A stretch of 64,000 bases of DNA from an uncultured Alphaproteobacteria bacterium (GCA_934232895.1 CAKQGH010000005.1:4945-68944); one strand, 5' to 3'. Shown: positions 25,049-33,046, counted from the first letter of the stretch. Program-made: numbers and translations. Notes: generated by a model from the sequence alone, not told the origin.

Positions 25049-25657
25049 TTATTTTGCAATTTGAATTTTTTCACCATCCTGGACACGTGTCAGAATTACA
25101 ACATCGCCATTGTCCAGACCCGATTCTATCAATGCCATATCGGCATCTTGACGCGAAACAACGACATTACGCGCGCGCGCCACATCGCCATCGGCCACCA
25201 TAACCACGCCATTATTTACGGCGTATACCGGCACAAAAATTCCGGTCGCGCGGTATTGCGCATAATGCAACCCATCTTCCACGCCGCGCGTACGCACAAC
25301 ATACATACCCGAATCCAAGTCAATTTTTGACGATACCGATACAATCACGCCATCGCCGACATGTTGACCAACACCAAATTTATGTGCGCGTGCCGACGCA
25401 ACATAGGCGCGATTGTTTTTTATCGCAATTGGTTCACGCAAAACACCCGACGCGCGTTGTACCGTCTGCACAACAACCGGCACACCGTCGGTCACCGCAT
25501 TGCGTGTGGCATTAAACACCGGGCGCGCGTTTTCAATACCAATCATGGTAAAACGAAACACAACCCATGCAACCAACACCGCAATCAACCCCGCCGCAAT
25601 ATATTTGCGTACGCGCGGTGTTTTAATTTTTTCAAATAACTGTTGTAATTTTTCCAT
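25049..25657 (-). CDS. Reduced periplasmic adaptor (membrane-fusion-like) subunit, 202 aa
   Basis: An N-terminal anchor (YIAAGLIAVLVAWVVFRFTM) precedes a beta-rich body: GVGQHVGDGVIVSVSSKIDL, then TGIFVPVYAVNNGVVMVAD and GLDNGDVVILTRVQDGEKI, which match the end of RND adaptor proteins. Standard adaptors have ~350-400 residues; this one has no room for the lipoyl domain and alpha-helical hairpin that normally meets TolC. It lies 2 nt after the TolC gene and 18 nt before the RND gene, so it should still belong to the pump. It could act as a partial adaptor, or be decaying. Confidence 0.7.
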   Translation of the reverse strand: MEKLQQLFEKIKTPRVRKYIAAGLIAVLVAWVVFRFTMIGIENARPVFNATRNAVTDGVPVVVQTVQRASGVLREPIAIKNNRAYVASARAHKFGVGQHVGDGVIVSVSSKIDLDSGMYVVRTRGVEDGLHYAQYRATGIFVPVYAVNNGVVMVADGDVARARNVVVSRQDADMALIESGLDNGDVVILTRVQDGEKIQIAK

Positions 25658-25659
25658 AA

Positions 25660-26994
25660 TTATTCACCTAACTTTTTTACAGATTCCGCAGACATCAAAA
25701 TGTTATATTTCGCGTTCAATAACGCCATATCCAACTGGTACAGACCGGCGGATACCTCGGCCAATTCAATTGCCGATGTTTGACCGGCGGCGAAACGGTC
25801 ACTGGAAATTCCGTATGCCTTGGCCGCCAAATTGCGCGCAGTTTCCAATGTTTTCAGATTTCCACGCAAATGGTTGTATTTATCAATCGCACGATTGTAT
25901 TCTTCGGTCGTCATCTTTTTCGCCTTGTCCAAATCCTGGTGCGCGGCCTCGGCATTCATGGCCTGGGCCGTGGCATTGGCACGATGCAGTCCGCCGCTGA
26001 AAATTGGCACCTGTAAAGACAATCCCCAATACGCCGATTGCGAATTAGATTTGTTGAACATATTGTTAAAATCTTTATCCATCGCCAGGTAATTGTACGA
26101 CCCCATTGCCGCCAATGTTGGGTATCCACCCGCGCGCTGGGACCGGGCCTGTTTTTCATACATGGCAACCTGTTCGCGCAACGCATCCCATTGCGGGGTA
26201 TCTTTCAATTCACCCGCGTTCAAATCGGCAAAGGTCGCCGGAAAATCATCGGTCAAATTTAATTCTTCATCAATATCAATACCCGCCAATATTTTTAACA
26301 TTCTGTGCGCGGTGTCACGATTGAATTCTGCGTCCGACAGGTTGATTTCTTTGGCCGCAATATCAGATTCGATTTTGACCAAATTGCTGCGATTGGCACG
26401 GCCGGCCGCGGCCAGACTGGTTTTCGCATTGCGCGCGGCATTCAAATCTTTGCGTGCAATGTCAACAATTTCATCAGTCATTTTTGCCGTCCAATAGATA
26501 TTGACCGCGCTGTATTTAACCTCGCGCAATGTGACCTCGCGACCAGATTCGGCCATTTTTATCGCACTGCGCACGCCATCAACGGCATTGCCAATTTTAC
26601 CAAATGTGTAAATAGGCTGTGTCACCGTGACACCCGCCATAAATATGTTATCTGGAATTTCAATACGATTACCCTCGCTGCCCAAATATGTGCTGACAAT
26701 TCCACCAATTTCCGGTGGCAAATCAACGCCATACGATTTGAATGGCTGTTTCACATTTACCAGATTCATGTACGAAACACTGCCATCAATCGAAAACCAA
26801 CGATTGGCGTTCGCCGCATCCAATGACGCCTGGGCCTTTTTAACATTGACATCGGCCTTTTTTAAATCTTGGGATTCGGCGACAATTTTATCAACCGCGC
26901 CTTGCAACGATAAATCCATTGCACGCGCACCATTTGACGCAAACGCCCCAAATGTCCCCAGCAGAACCGCCGACAACATACCGATTTTACGCAT
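25660..26994 (-). CDS. TolC-family outer-membrane efflux protein
   Basis: 444 aa with a signal peptide (MRKIGMLSAVLLGTFGAFAS). The sequence is the helical repeat pattern of TolC channels, with the two structural repeats visible (SLQGAVDKIVAESQDLKKAD; later DTPQWDALREQVAMYEKQAR) and GYPTLAAMGSYNYLAMD. TolC trimers form the outer-membrane exit duct for RND pumps or type I secretion. The start overlaps the end of the MarR gene by 8 nt. The operon order marR-tolC-adaptor-RND supports one drug-efflux unit. Confidence 0.88.
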   Translation of the reverse strand: MRKIGMLSAVLLGTFGAFASNGARAMDLSLQGAVDKIVAESQDLKKADVNVKKAQASLDAANANRWFSIDGSVSYMNLVNVKQPFKSYGVDLPPEIGGIVSTYLGSEGNRIEIPDNIFMAGVTVTQPIYTFGKIGNAVDGVRSAIKMAESGREVTLREVKYSAVNIYWTAKMTDEIVDIARKDLNAARNAKTSLAAAGRANRSNLVKIESDIAAKEINLSDAEFNRDTAHRMLKILAGIDIDEELNLTDDFPATFADLNAGELKDTPQWDALREQVAMYEKQARSQRAGGYPTLAAMGSYNYLAMDKDFNNMFNKSNSQSAYWGLSLQVPIFSGGLHRANATAQAMNAEAAHQDLDKAKKMTTEEYNRAIDKYNHLRGNLKTLETARNLAAKAYGISSDRFAAGQTSAIELAEVSAGLYQLDMALLNAKYNILMSAESVKKLGE

Positions 26995-27436
26995 TATTTA
27001 ACTCCAATTTTTTCAAAATATTATTCATTGTTTTCAATGCATTCGTCATAGCCTCTTCGTCCTCGACACTGATTCTGTCGAACAGGCGACCAATCGCCTC
27101 GCGAAACGCATCCATAACCTTGCCCGCTATTTCAGCCCCAGCCGGTGTGCATTCATACCAAGTATTGCGACGGTCAACATCGTCAATTGCGCGCGCAACC
27201 ATTCCATCGCGTTCCAATTTACGAAATGTCGCACATAAATTTGGTGTCGGCACCATTTCACGACGCGCAATATCCTTTAACCGTGCGCGTCCGCCCAAAT
27301 ACAGACGCACCAATACCGTCATTTGATTTTTCGGATACACAACCGAGCCCAACGGCCCTTTTTTCAGCCTGTCGGCTAATTTATCCAGAACCAAAATGTT
27401 CGATTCAAACAGGTGAATAAAATCTTTGCGTGCCAT
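26987..27436 (-). CDS. MarR-family transcriptional regulator
   Basis: 149 aa. The winged helix-turn-helix is visible: ARLKDIARREMVPTPNLCAT (recognition helix region) and KLERDGMVARAIDDVDRR (wing, with the conserved D.DRR). Flanking helices provide the dimer interface. MarR proteins repress efflux operons and lose DNA binding on contact with the pump's substrates. It is the first gene of the efflux operon and has a GGAGG ribosome-binding site. Two palindromes at 27470-27501, just upstream, are likely its own operators. Confidence 0.93.
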   Translation of the reverse strand: MARKDFIHLFESNILVLDKLADRLKKGPLGSVVYPKNQMTVLVRLYLGGRARLKDIARREMVPTPNLCATFRKLERDGMVARAIDDVDRRNTWYECTPAGAEIAGKVMDAFREAIGRLFDRISVEDEEAMTNALKTMNNILKKLELNNA

Positions 27437-27469
27437 TTTTGCCTCCGCCAGGGTTAAAATTTACAATTT

Positions 27470-27501
27470 TTAATGATTAAACGGCTTTTAATTATTAAAA
27501 A
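27470..27501. promoter_or_regulatory. Twin palindromes, candidate MarR operator
   Basis: TTTAATGATTAAA (27470-27482) and TTTTAATTATTAAAA (27487-27501) are two near-identical dyads with centres 18 bp apart, on neighbouring helical faces, 34 bp upstream of the marR start codon. The rest of the region to 27600 is A/T-rich without other clear signals. Confidence 0.6.
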
Positions 27502-27599
27502 CTTTAACGATTATATGTATTTAACATTTCAATTCAAGTGAAAAAATGAAAAAAATGTGATTTTTTTCACGAAATATCCCCCAGCGCCAATTTTTGTTA

Positions 27600-27627
27600 T
27601 TGCAAAAAATCAAAAGATATTTATAAT
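27600..27627 (+). promoter_or_regulatory. Promoter of tRNA-Gln
   Basis: TTGCAA (27600-27605), a 16-bp spacer and TATAAT (27622-27627), ending 12 bp before the tRNA. The -35 TTGCAA recurs at tRNA-Glu and rpmE. Confidence 0.7.
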
Positions 27628-27639
27628 CACTATCACTTT

Positions 27640-27713
27640 TGGGGTGTCGTCTAATGGTAGGACAAGAGATTTTGGTTCTCTTTATCATGGTTCGAATCCG
27701 TGCGCCCCAACCA
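27640..27713 (+). tRNA. tRNA-Gln (anticodon TTG)
   Basis: The acceptor stem TGGGGTG pairs with CGCCCCA (one G-U). The anticodon loop TTTTGGT carries TTG, the T-arm is GGTTCGAATCC, and CCA is encoded. A hairpin pair (27720-27752) follows directly and then a GIY-YIG gene. Confidence 0.93.
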
Positions 27714-27843
27714 CCCTTCGCGTCTGCGACGCTTCGGGCGGCAAGCCCAAGCGGAGCAGATACAAAAAGGAGTGCCACACGTAGTTTTAACGAAGTGCGG
27801 CGAATTACTTGACGTTTATTTCCTGTTTTTTTATTATGGAATT

Positions 27844-28089
27844 ATGTTTTACGTTTATTTAATCAGAAGTATTTCAAATCCGAGTCAACGGTACATTGGT
27901 ATGACCGATGATTTACAAAAACGGATGAAACAACACAATTCTGGTTATTCGTTTCACACATCAAAGTACACACCATGGCAACTGATAAATTATTTTGCTT
28001 TTTCAAGTCGCCATGCCGCCGGCGAATTTGAAAAATACCTGAAAACGGGTTCTGGTCAGGCATTTGCAAACAGACATTTTTGGAATTAG
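27844..28089 (+). CDS. GIY-YIG nuclease-superfamily protein (UPF0213-like), 81 aa
   Basis: The sequence starts MFYVYLIRSI (the GIY half, as VYL), with YIGMTDDLQKRMKQHNSG carrying YIG, the catalytic Arg (KR) and HN, and later GEFEKYLKTGSGQAFA with the metal-binding Glu. This is the minimal free-standing URI/GIY-YIG module. Starts upstream of 27844 would pass through tRNA-flanking sequence and are unlikely. No clear ribosome-binding site is present. It lies 130 nt after tRNA-Gln, an arrangement I have seen often for this group and one that suggests a small tRNA-associated mobile or selfish element. The cellular role is unknown. Confidence 0.8.
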   Translation: MFYVYLIRSISNPSQRYIGMTDDLQKRMKQHNSGYSFHTSKYTPWQLINYFAFSSRHAAGEFEKYLKTGSGQAFANRHFWN

Positions 28090-28133
28090 GCATCCCCCAT
28101 TTTGCAGCCACAACTGTACCGAGGGAACCCGGG

Positions 28134-28186
28134 ACACCCCCATCATAAAAGCCAAAACCGGCATTGTGCCGGTTTTATTTTTGGTT
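28134..28186 (+). repeat. Terminator-bearing direct repeat, left copy
   Basis: It begins ACACCCC and CATCATAAAAGC, then has the hairpin AAAACCGGCA/TGCCGGTTTT and a T-rich tail ending TTTTTGGTT. A nearly identical copy is at 31006-31057. It ends transcription from the GIY-YIG gene. The two copies bracket the leader RNA and both lipoprotein genes. Confidence 0.8.
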
Positions 28187-28242
28187 GGGGACCGCGGAAC
28201 GCCCCGAAGACATTTTTTCTTTGATTTATCATTTATGGCGGT

Positions 28243-28486
28243 TATAATGGGAACTGAATCAGTGGGGACACTGGTTCGGGGCTGTAGCAAGCCTAATTAT
28301 CCGGTGCAGACCAATTTGGAACATCGTTAGTCCGTGATTCCTGTGGTTTTGTGTCGTTATTTATCCCTGACTTATACAAGTCGGGGAGCTGTCTGTTATA
28401 CAACAGGGTTTTACCCGAAAGCGACAGAATCATTGATAATTTGATTGCTAACTCCCCGACCGCCTGTCTTTGCTGGGCGGTTTTTT
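28243..28486 (+). promoter_or_regulatory. Structured leader RNA, copy B, with promoter and terminator
   Basis: TTGATT (28221-28226) and TATAAT (28243-28248) form a promoter. The predicted RNA has a 5' hairpin CAGTG/CACTG (28260-28273). A long-range helix pairs TAGCAA (28285-28290) and AATTATC (28295-28301) with GATAATT (28435-28441) and TTGCTA (28445-28450). A local hairpin TCCCTGAC/GTCGGGGA (28364-28387) is followed by a three-way junction at 28389-28427. A second partner CTCCCCGAC (28452-28460) leads into the terminator ACCGCC/GGCGGT plus T-run (28459-28486). The lipoprotein ATG is 22 nt further on. The layout is the same as at 33363-33533 and 4891-5063. Confidence 0.65.
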
Positions 28487-28508
28487 CATTATAAAAAAGG
28501 ATCCAGGA

Positions 28509-29792
28509 ATGAAAAAAATAACAATTTTGACATCAATCCTAGCATTGGCCGCATGTGGCGGCGGTTCTGGCGGGAAAGCGCCTGATATACAAATACCAAA
28601 AGAATTACAAACAAGTGCAATCAATAGTGTCACTATTGATCAAGCTGCCGCAAATAAGTCAATGGTAAATTTTGTAGGAAACCGCATTCCTGAGGCATAC
28701 ACCGCCGATGCCACAGACGAAGAAAAATTGACCATCGCAACAAATCTACTAAATAATATGCACACTACATTACAGGCTTTATCCGATCTGCAGGTCTCTG
28801 GAGACGCGGACGCATTGCGCCAGTATATAGCCAATCATCAAACAGATGTAAAAAATGCACTTAGCCTGTATTTTGCAGATTTTACACCATCAAGCGATCC
28901 AGACCATTTTTATATGAATAACTACAACCGGATTTCATCGGATAAATTGAACAACTTTGAAAAAAAGAATGGTTTTGTGTCCGGCACACTTGGACATAAC
29001 GACATGGACTTTTACAACACAAGTGACCAACCAGTAAAAATACAATTTAGCAACGGAAAAATCACTGGTATAGATTTTGATAACGGTCTATTCAAACAAC
29101 TAAGCCCAGATGGCACCATACGAATAGAAGAAGATTACACAAAAAATCCAGATTATGACCCGACCACAGATCCAGTATATGGTGCGTTTACCGGCAAGGC
29201 CACATTATTGGGGAACACGGTAGGGCTGCAATATTCTGATTTTGGCTACGTTCTGTCCAATGGCACAACAACATATTCAGATGGACATACAGAACAAAAT
29301 AATGATGGCCATATATTTTTTGGCGGATATATACCACATGAAATAAAGGCCACAGAAAGCGGTACAATGACATTCAATGGGACCGCCATAGCAGTTATAA
29401 ATTCGCATACATACGACAGCGACAGTGGCGTTGACAATTTTGACACAATGACATCCACAGTAAACGATGCAAAATTAACCGTCAATAATGGGAATGAAGT
29501 ATTAACCGCAAATTTCTCAAAAGCACAAAATCCATGGTATGACGTGATTATAAGCAAAGACAGTGCAACACTTGTAAATTCAGACAGCGAAATTCCTGTT
29601 GAATATCAGGTAAAAAATACCACTGGTTCAACCAGCCCAGAAAATGATTTTTTGCGCGCTAAATATTATGGGGACAATGGCCAAATATCAGAAGCGGTTG
29701 CAGGTTCACATTTTTATACCACTGGCGCACTTTCTGACGAACGCATAACGCATGAAATTGATGCCGACATTGGGTTCGGCGGAAAATTATAA
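28509..29792 (+). CDS. Surface lipoprotein with TbpB-like barrel end, paralogue 1
   Basis: 427 aa. Signal peptide and lipobox are MKKITILTSILALAAC (Cys16), followed by a Gly-rich start. The middle is unrecognised. From ~220 the sequence has alternating strands (YSDFGYVLSNGTTTY, GTMTFNGTAIAVI, AKLTVNNGNEVLTANF), and it ends with DADIGFGGKL, like the C-terminal eight-strand barrels of transferrin-binding-protein-B-type and Slam-dependent lipoproteins that end in AFGGK/R. By inference it is an outer-membrane lipoprotein, perhaps exposed. It is paralogous to the next gene, 14 nt downstream. A-rich codon use differs from neighbours. AAAGGATCCAGGA provides the ribosome-binding site, 22 nt after the leader's terminator. 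Confidence 0.7.
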   Translation: MKKITILTSILALAACGGGSGGKAPDIQIPKELQTSAINSVTIDQAAANKSMVNFVGNRIPEAYTADATDEEKLTIATNLLNNMHTTLQALSDLQVSGDADALRQYIANHQTDVKNALSLYFADFTPSSDPDHFYMNNYNRISSDKLNNFEKKNGFVSGTLGHNDMDFYNTSDQPVKIQFSNGKITGIDFDNGLFKQLSPDGTIRIEEDYTKNPDYDPTTDPVYGAFTGKATLLGNTVGLQYSDFGYVLSNGTTTYSDGHTEQNNDGHIFFGGYIPHEIKATESGTMTFNGTAIAVINSHTYDSDSGVDNFDTMTSTVNDAKLTVNNGNEVLTANFSKAQNPWYDVIISKDSATLVNSDSEIPVEYQVKNTTGSTSPENDFLRAKYYGDNGQISEAVAGSHFYTTGALSDERITHEIDADIGFGGKL

Positions 29793-29806
29793 AAAAGGAG
29801 CAAATA

Positions 29807-31000
29807 ATGAAAAAAATAACAATTTTGACATCAATATTGGCATTGGCTGCATGTGGTGGGGTTTCTGGCGGGAACGGGCCAATTCCCCCATCAACAACAA
29901 TTTCAGAACCAGAAACCCCAAATATAACAGTGCCAGCAGGGGCGCAAAACAGTAATCGGGCAATTACTTCTATGAAATCCGAAATATTAGTTCCGAATAA
30001 TTCCGGCACACACAGTATGACAGGTCGTTCATCAACCACACATATAAACGGTAAAGACTATACATCATACAGATTGGATGATGTCAAATTTGAACAGTCT
30101 GGTTTTGACGGCGATTCTACAGATGAAACATATCTGAAATTTGGGCTGGACGAAAACGGAAAAATCATAAGATTGGATGTGTTTAATGGGGATGAATCAA
30201 GAACACAAACCATCACTCGCGATTCAGACGATGCAAAAACTTTTTCTGAAACGTCCAAAAAATATACAATCAATTACGGAGATAATGCCTCATACGAGAT
30301 AAATACATCTATGGATACAAATCTGGATGATGACCTGGAATTTATATTAACGAAAGAAAACAATCCAGATAAAGACGCAATCCTGGCGGCCTATAAAGAC
30401 AAAAAGTACACAACAGCAGATGTAAAAATAACTACAACATCAGACATGTATGGAAAAACATTATCCAAACCACTAAGTTATGCGGATTTTGGTTATGTCA
30501 CACAAGTTTATGGAAACGACACAAACGGTGTTCATACAGTAATAACTGGTGGATACGAAATCAAAGCAATCGCCGAAGAAAATTTTGCATCAACAGATAT
30601 GACTTTTACGGGCACGGCCATCGGGGCAATATCTGCCGAGACCAGCGACGGATACGATTCAAAACGAATAAAAACAGAAAATGGCACGGCAACTTTAACG
30701 TTCCAGGACGGCAAAGAAACTCTGACCATGCCATTTGACGATTACTACACGGTCACAGCCACCCGTGCACGTGGGGAATCAGACCCGACACTGGAATTCA
30801 CGGATTATAAAGGAACCGATGATAAATTTAAGTTTAACGAAACAACCCTAAACAACCGAGAAAATACCAGACTTCACTTCCGTACGGGGTACTATGGCAA
30901 CAATAACAATCCAACTGAAGCCATCGGTACTATATCCGTAGAACAAAACAACAACGGGGCACGCATTGGCTTTGATGCCGCATTTGGTGGCACAAGATAA
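29807..31000 (+). CDS. Surface lipoprotein with TbpB-like barrel end, paralogue 2
   Basis: 397 aa. The first 18 residues are the same as in paralogue 1 (MKKITILTSILALAACGG) and the DNA there is nearly identical, but the following 200 residues differ strongly. Shared blocks return in the barrel part: YADFGYV, MTFTGTAIGAIS and GTATLTFQDGKETLTMPF. The end GARIGFDAAFGGTR is close to the terminal motif of TbpB/fHbp-like barrels. The variable N-terminal half and conserved anchor and barrel suggest diversifying surface display. An AAAAAGGAG ribosome-binding site is clear. The right copy of the terminator repeat follows 5 nt after the stop. Confidence 0.7.
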   Translation: MKKITILTSILALAACGGVSGGNGPIPPSTTISEPETPNITVPAGAQNSNRAITSMKSEILVPNNSGTHSMTGRSSTTHINGKDYTSYRLDDVKFEQSGFDGDSTDETYLKFGLDENGKIIRLDVFNGDESRTQTITRDSDDAKTFSETSKKYTINYGDNASYEINTSMDTNLDDDLEFILTKENNPDKDAILAAYKDKKYTTADVKITTTSDMYGKTLSKPLSYADFGYVTQVYGNDTNGVHTVITGGYEIKAIAEENFASTDMTFTGTAIGAISAETSDGYDSKRIKTENGTATLTFQDGKETLTMPFDDYYTVTATRARGESDPTLEFTDYKGTDDKFKFNETTLNNRENTRLHFRTGYYGNNNNPTEAIGTISVEQNNNGARIGFDAAFGGTR

Positions 31001-31005
31001 ACCAA

Positions 31006-31057
31006 ACACCCCATCATAAAAGCAAAAACCGGCCTTGTGCCGGTTTTATTTTTGGTT
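31006..31057 (+). repeat. Terminator-bearing direct repeat, right copy
   Basis: About 50 bp almost the same as 28134-28186, including the hairpin AAAACCGGC/GCCGGTTTT (31025-31046). It ends the lipoprotein operon and lies 22 bp from the stop codon of the converging 31079-31450 gene. Confidence 0.8.
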
Positions 31058-31078
31058 CCATAAAGCATAGCGCCCATC

Positions 31079-31450
31079 TTATTTGCATCCAACGAACGCC
31101 CAATTATCGGCACTTGGCCCTTTTAACATTGTGCGCATTGTGTATTTTTCCTTGCATGTGTGATTCCAACCTGGTTTATCAAATGCAAATTCAACATAAA
31201 CATGTTCTGTATCTTTCGCCATGTCAAGCACCGCTGTTTCACCCAAGCCAGAAAAATCAACCCATTGTCCATTAGGTTCAAGACTTTTTACCTGTGCCAC
31301 CCATGGCTGTTCAGCTGGACATTTATAAACAACGTGACTTTTTGTAGATGCTATTTTTTCGCAACCCTGCATCGTTTGGTCTATGTCTTTTACATCAGAA
31401 CTGCACCCCATCACTAACAGCATTGGAAACGCGAGCAAAATTTTTTTCAT
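31079..31450 (-). CDS. Small lipoprotein, 123 aa
   Basis: Signal peptide and lipobox are MKKILLAFPMLLVMGC (Cys16). The mature part has three further Cys (GCEKI, KCPAEQPW, TCKEKY plus the terminal GCK), which could form disulfides in the periplasm. ATG 31450 is chosen for its AAGGAG ribosome-binding site; an ATG at 31459 lies inside that site. I do not recognise a family. The divergent position relative to the lipoprotein pair and the shared terminator suggest it is independent of leader B. Confidence 0.65.
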   Translation of the reverse strand: MKKILLAFPMLLVMGCSSDVKDIDQTMQGCEKIASTKSHVVYKCPAEQPWVAQVKSLEPNGQWVDFSGLGETAVLDMAKDTEHVYVEFAFDKPGWNHTCKEKYTMRTMLKGPSADNWAFVGCK

Positions 31451-31500
31451 CTGTGGCAACTCCTTGTTTAACGCACGGTATTATAACATATATCGACATA

Positions 31501-31531
31501 AAAAACACCTGTTTAACACAGGTGTTTTTTT
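31501..31531 (-). terminator. Terminator after the 120-aa lipoprotein gene
   Basis: AACACCTG and CAGGTGTT arms flanked by A- and T-runs; it directly abuts the stop codon and is strong in both directions. Confidence 0.85.
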
Positions 31532-31893
31532 CAACACGAATACGAGTATGTTGATGGCATTTTATACAGATTGTTTGACACAGCATCAACCAGTATAGGG
31601 ATTATCCCCAGGAAAAATCCCGGGAAAACATCCAATATTACCGCGGGCGTATTTAATTGCCGCACGACGTTTGCCTGTGAACAGTTTTCACCAGCACTGT
31701 TTATGGTCAGGTTTTCTGCGGAATAAATATTCAGCGCGCTGTCCGGTTTTATCTTATATATTCCGCTGTCAGCTGACACGGTTATAACATCTGTGGAATT
31801 ATTGTAAACCATTGTGTTATGGTTGCTGCCGACGCCAATCGCGCCACACCCGGCCAGCACAACGCAAATGGCAATGCACAATAAATTTTTCAT
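31531..31893 (-). CDS. Small lipoprotein, 120 aa
   Basis: Lipobox MKNLLCIAICVVLAGC (Cys16). The mature part starts with an NNSTDVITVSADSGIYKIKP stretch, a PEGA-like beta region, and ends with the hydrophobic segment VFPGFFLGIIPILVDAVSNN, then LYKMPSTYSYSC. Small lipoproteins with this end (a G-rich hydrophobic loop, then L/Y..P) are widespread and of unknown role. It lies 9 nt downstream of the phosphoesterase gene, so the two are probably co-transcribed. Confidence 0.65.
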   Translation of the reverse strand: MKNLLCIAICVVLAGCGAIGVGSNHNTMVYNNSTDVITVSADSGIYKIKPDSALNIYSAENLTINSAGENCSQANVVRQLNTPAVILDVFPGFFLGIIPILVDAVSNNLYKMPSTYSYSC

Positions 31894-31902
31894 AGTTCAT
31901 CC

Positions 31903-32949
31903 TTATTTTCTGTTGGAAATTTTGTATGCAATGCGGAATATCATACCAATGGCCAGGCATGAAATAAACGCATAGAAAACCCAGGTCACACAATCACGAC
32001 CCTTGGTCGACAGAATATCGCGCGCCCACCATTCTTCCATTAATTCGCGTTTTGGGCCAACAAAATCAATGTACGATGGCTCAACACTTTTTATGCCATT
32101 GCGGCCTATTTTCAATGTGACATACCCCCAACGCGGTTCGGTTTTGTCGCGCACTGATTGACCGCTGGATGGGATTGTGTAAATCGGAATACCTGCGAAT
32201 TTCCCGGTTGAAAAATAATGTACATGACCAAAGAACATTGCGTCTATTTTATGTCCACGCAAAACGGATGCCAATTTATCGGCCGATTCCGGGTTCATCG
32301 TATGATCTTCGAAAAAGTCTGGTCGGGTGTTGATTGGTGGCATGTGATTGAATATCACGCAATTACGAAACATTGGACGAATATTTTTCAATGTATCTGC
32401 CAACCATTGAAATTGCGCATCATCAATATCGGGCGTGGATGTATCCAGCGCAATGAACAATGTATTACCATACCCAAACCAATAATATGCCGCACCCATA
32501 ACGGTGGTGTAAAACGCCTTGTTCACGACTGGTTGCTTGGACAAACCTTCGCGACGCATAACATCGTGATTGCCTGGAATTGCATACATGGGCAGGCCTG
32601 TTAATTTCGGCAAGATTTCTTCCAGCATCCAATAATACCCGGTGATTGACCCAGTTGTTGCCATATCACCCAGATACATCATAAAATCGTATTCTGGATG
32701 CGATTTGCGGGCGGTCCCTATAACACTTTCCAGTATACGATCATACGAGCCAGAATCCGACACCAACAGCACAGTGATGTCTTTGGCCCCAGGGTTCAAG
32801 AATTTTGACGCCGGGTGGTCAAACGCCTGGATTGAATCAAAGAAGCAGTCATCAAAATATGCATGTGCGGCCAGCACTCCAACCCCAGCAAAAAAACATA
32901 CAACGGATAATCCAATAAATATTTGTGACAATCGTTTTAATATTATCAT
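31903..32949 (-). CDS. Membrane-anchored calcineurin-like metallophosphoesterase
   Basis: 348 aa. An N-terminal helix (IFIGLSVVCFFAGVGVLAA) and a C-terminal helix (WVFYAFISCLAIGMIF) bracket the catalytic domain. Metallophosphoesterase motifs are present: VSDSGSYD in place of DxH, YLGDMATTG, PGNHD, NHMP and FGHVHYF. Note that motif I lacks the His. It probably acts in the periplasm on a phosphoester such as a nucleotide or lipid headgroup, but the substrate is unknown. Start 32949 is taken for AAAGGAAAAAC just upstream. The small lipoprotein gene follows in the same unit. Confidence 0.82.
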   Translation of the reverse strand: MIILKRLSQIFIGLSVVCFFAGVGVLAAHAYFDDCFFDSIQAFDHPASKFLNPGAKDITVLLVSDSGSYDRILESVIGTARKSHPEYDFMMYLGDMATTGSITGYYWMLEEILPKLTGLPMYAIPGNHDVMRREGLSKQPVVNKAFYTTVMGAAYYWFGYGNTLFIALDTSTPDIDDAQFQWLADTLKNIRPMFRNCVIFNHMPPINTRPDFFEDHTMNPESADKLASVLRGHKIDAMFFGHVHYFSTGKFAGIPIYTIPSSGQSVRDKTEPRWGYVTLKIGRNGIKSVEPSYIDFVGPKRELMEEWWARDILSTKGRDCVTWVFYAFISCLAIGMIFRIAYKISNRK

Positions 32950-33017
32950 GTTTTTCCTTTCTTTCTGGGCACCCAAAACTTTATCTGTAAAAATTCCCAT
33001 TCGCAAGTCCTATTTAT

Positions 33018-33046
33018 TTGCAAAATATAAAAAAGCCTGTTATGAT
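33018..33046 (+). promoter_or_regulatory. Promoter of tRNA-Glu
   Basis: TTGCAA (33018-33023), a 17-bp spacer and TATGAT (33041-33046), 11 bp before the tRNA. Confidence 0.7.

Noticed and set aside
28243..28486. Copy B leader as 6S RNA, RNase P RNA, tmRNA or SRP RNA
   Set aside because: No GAGGAAAGTC, tag-peptide or GGAA-loop signatures were seen, and the same layout recurs twice before other genes. 6S RNA cannot be fully excluded without a covariance search.
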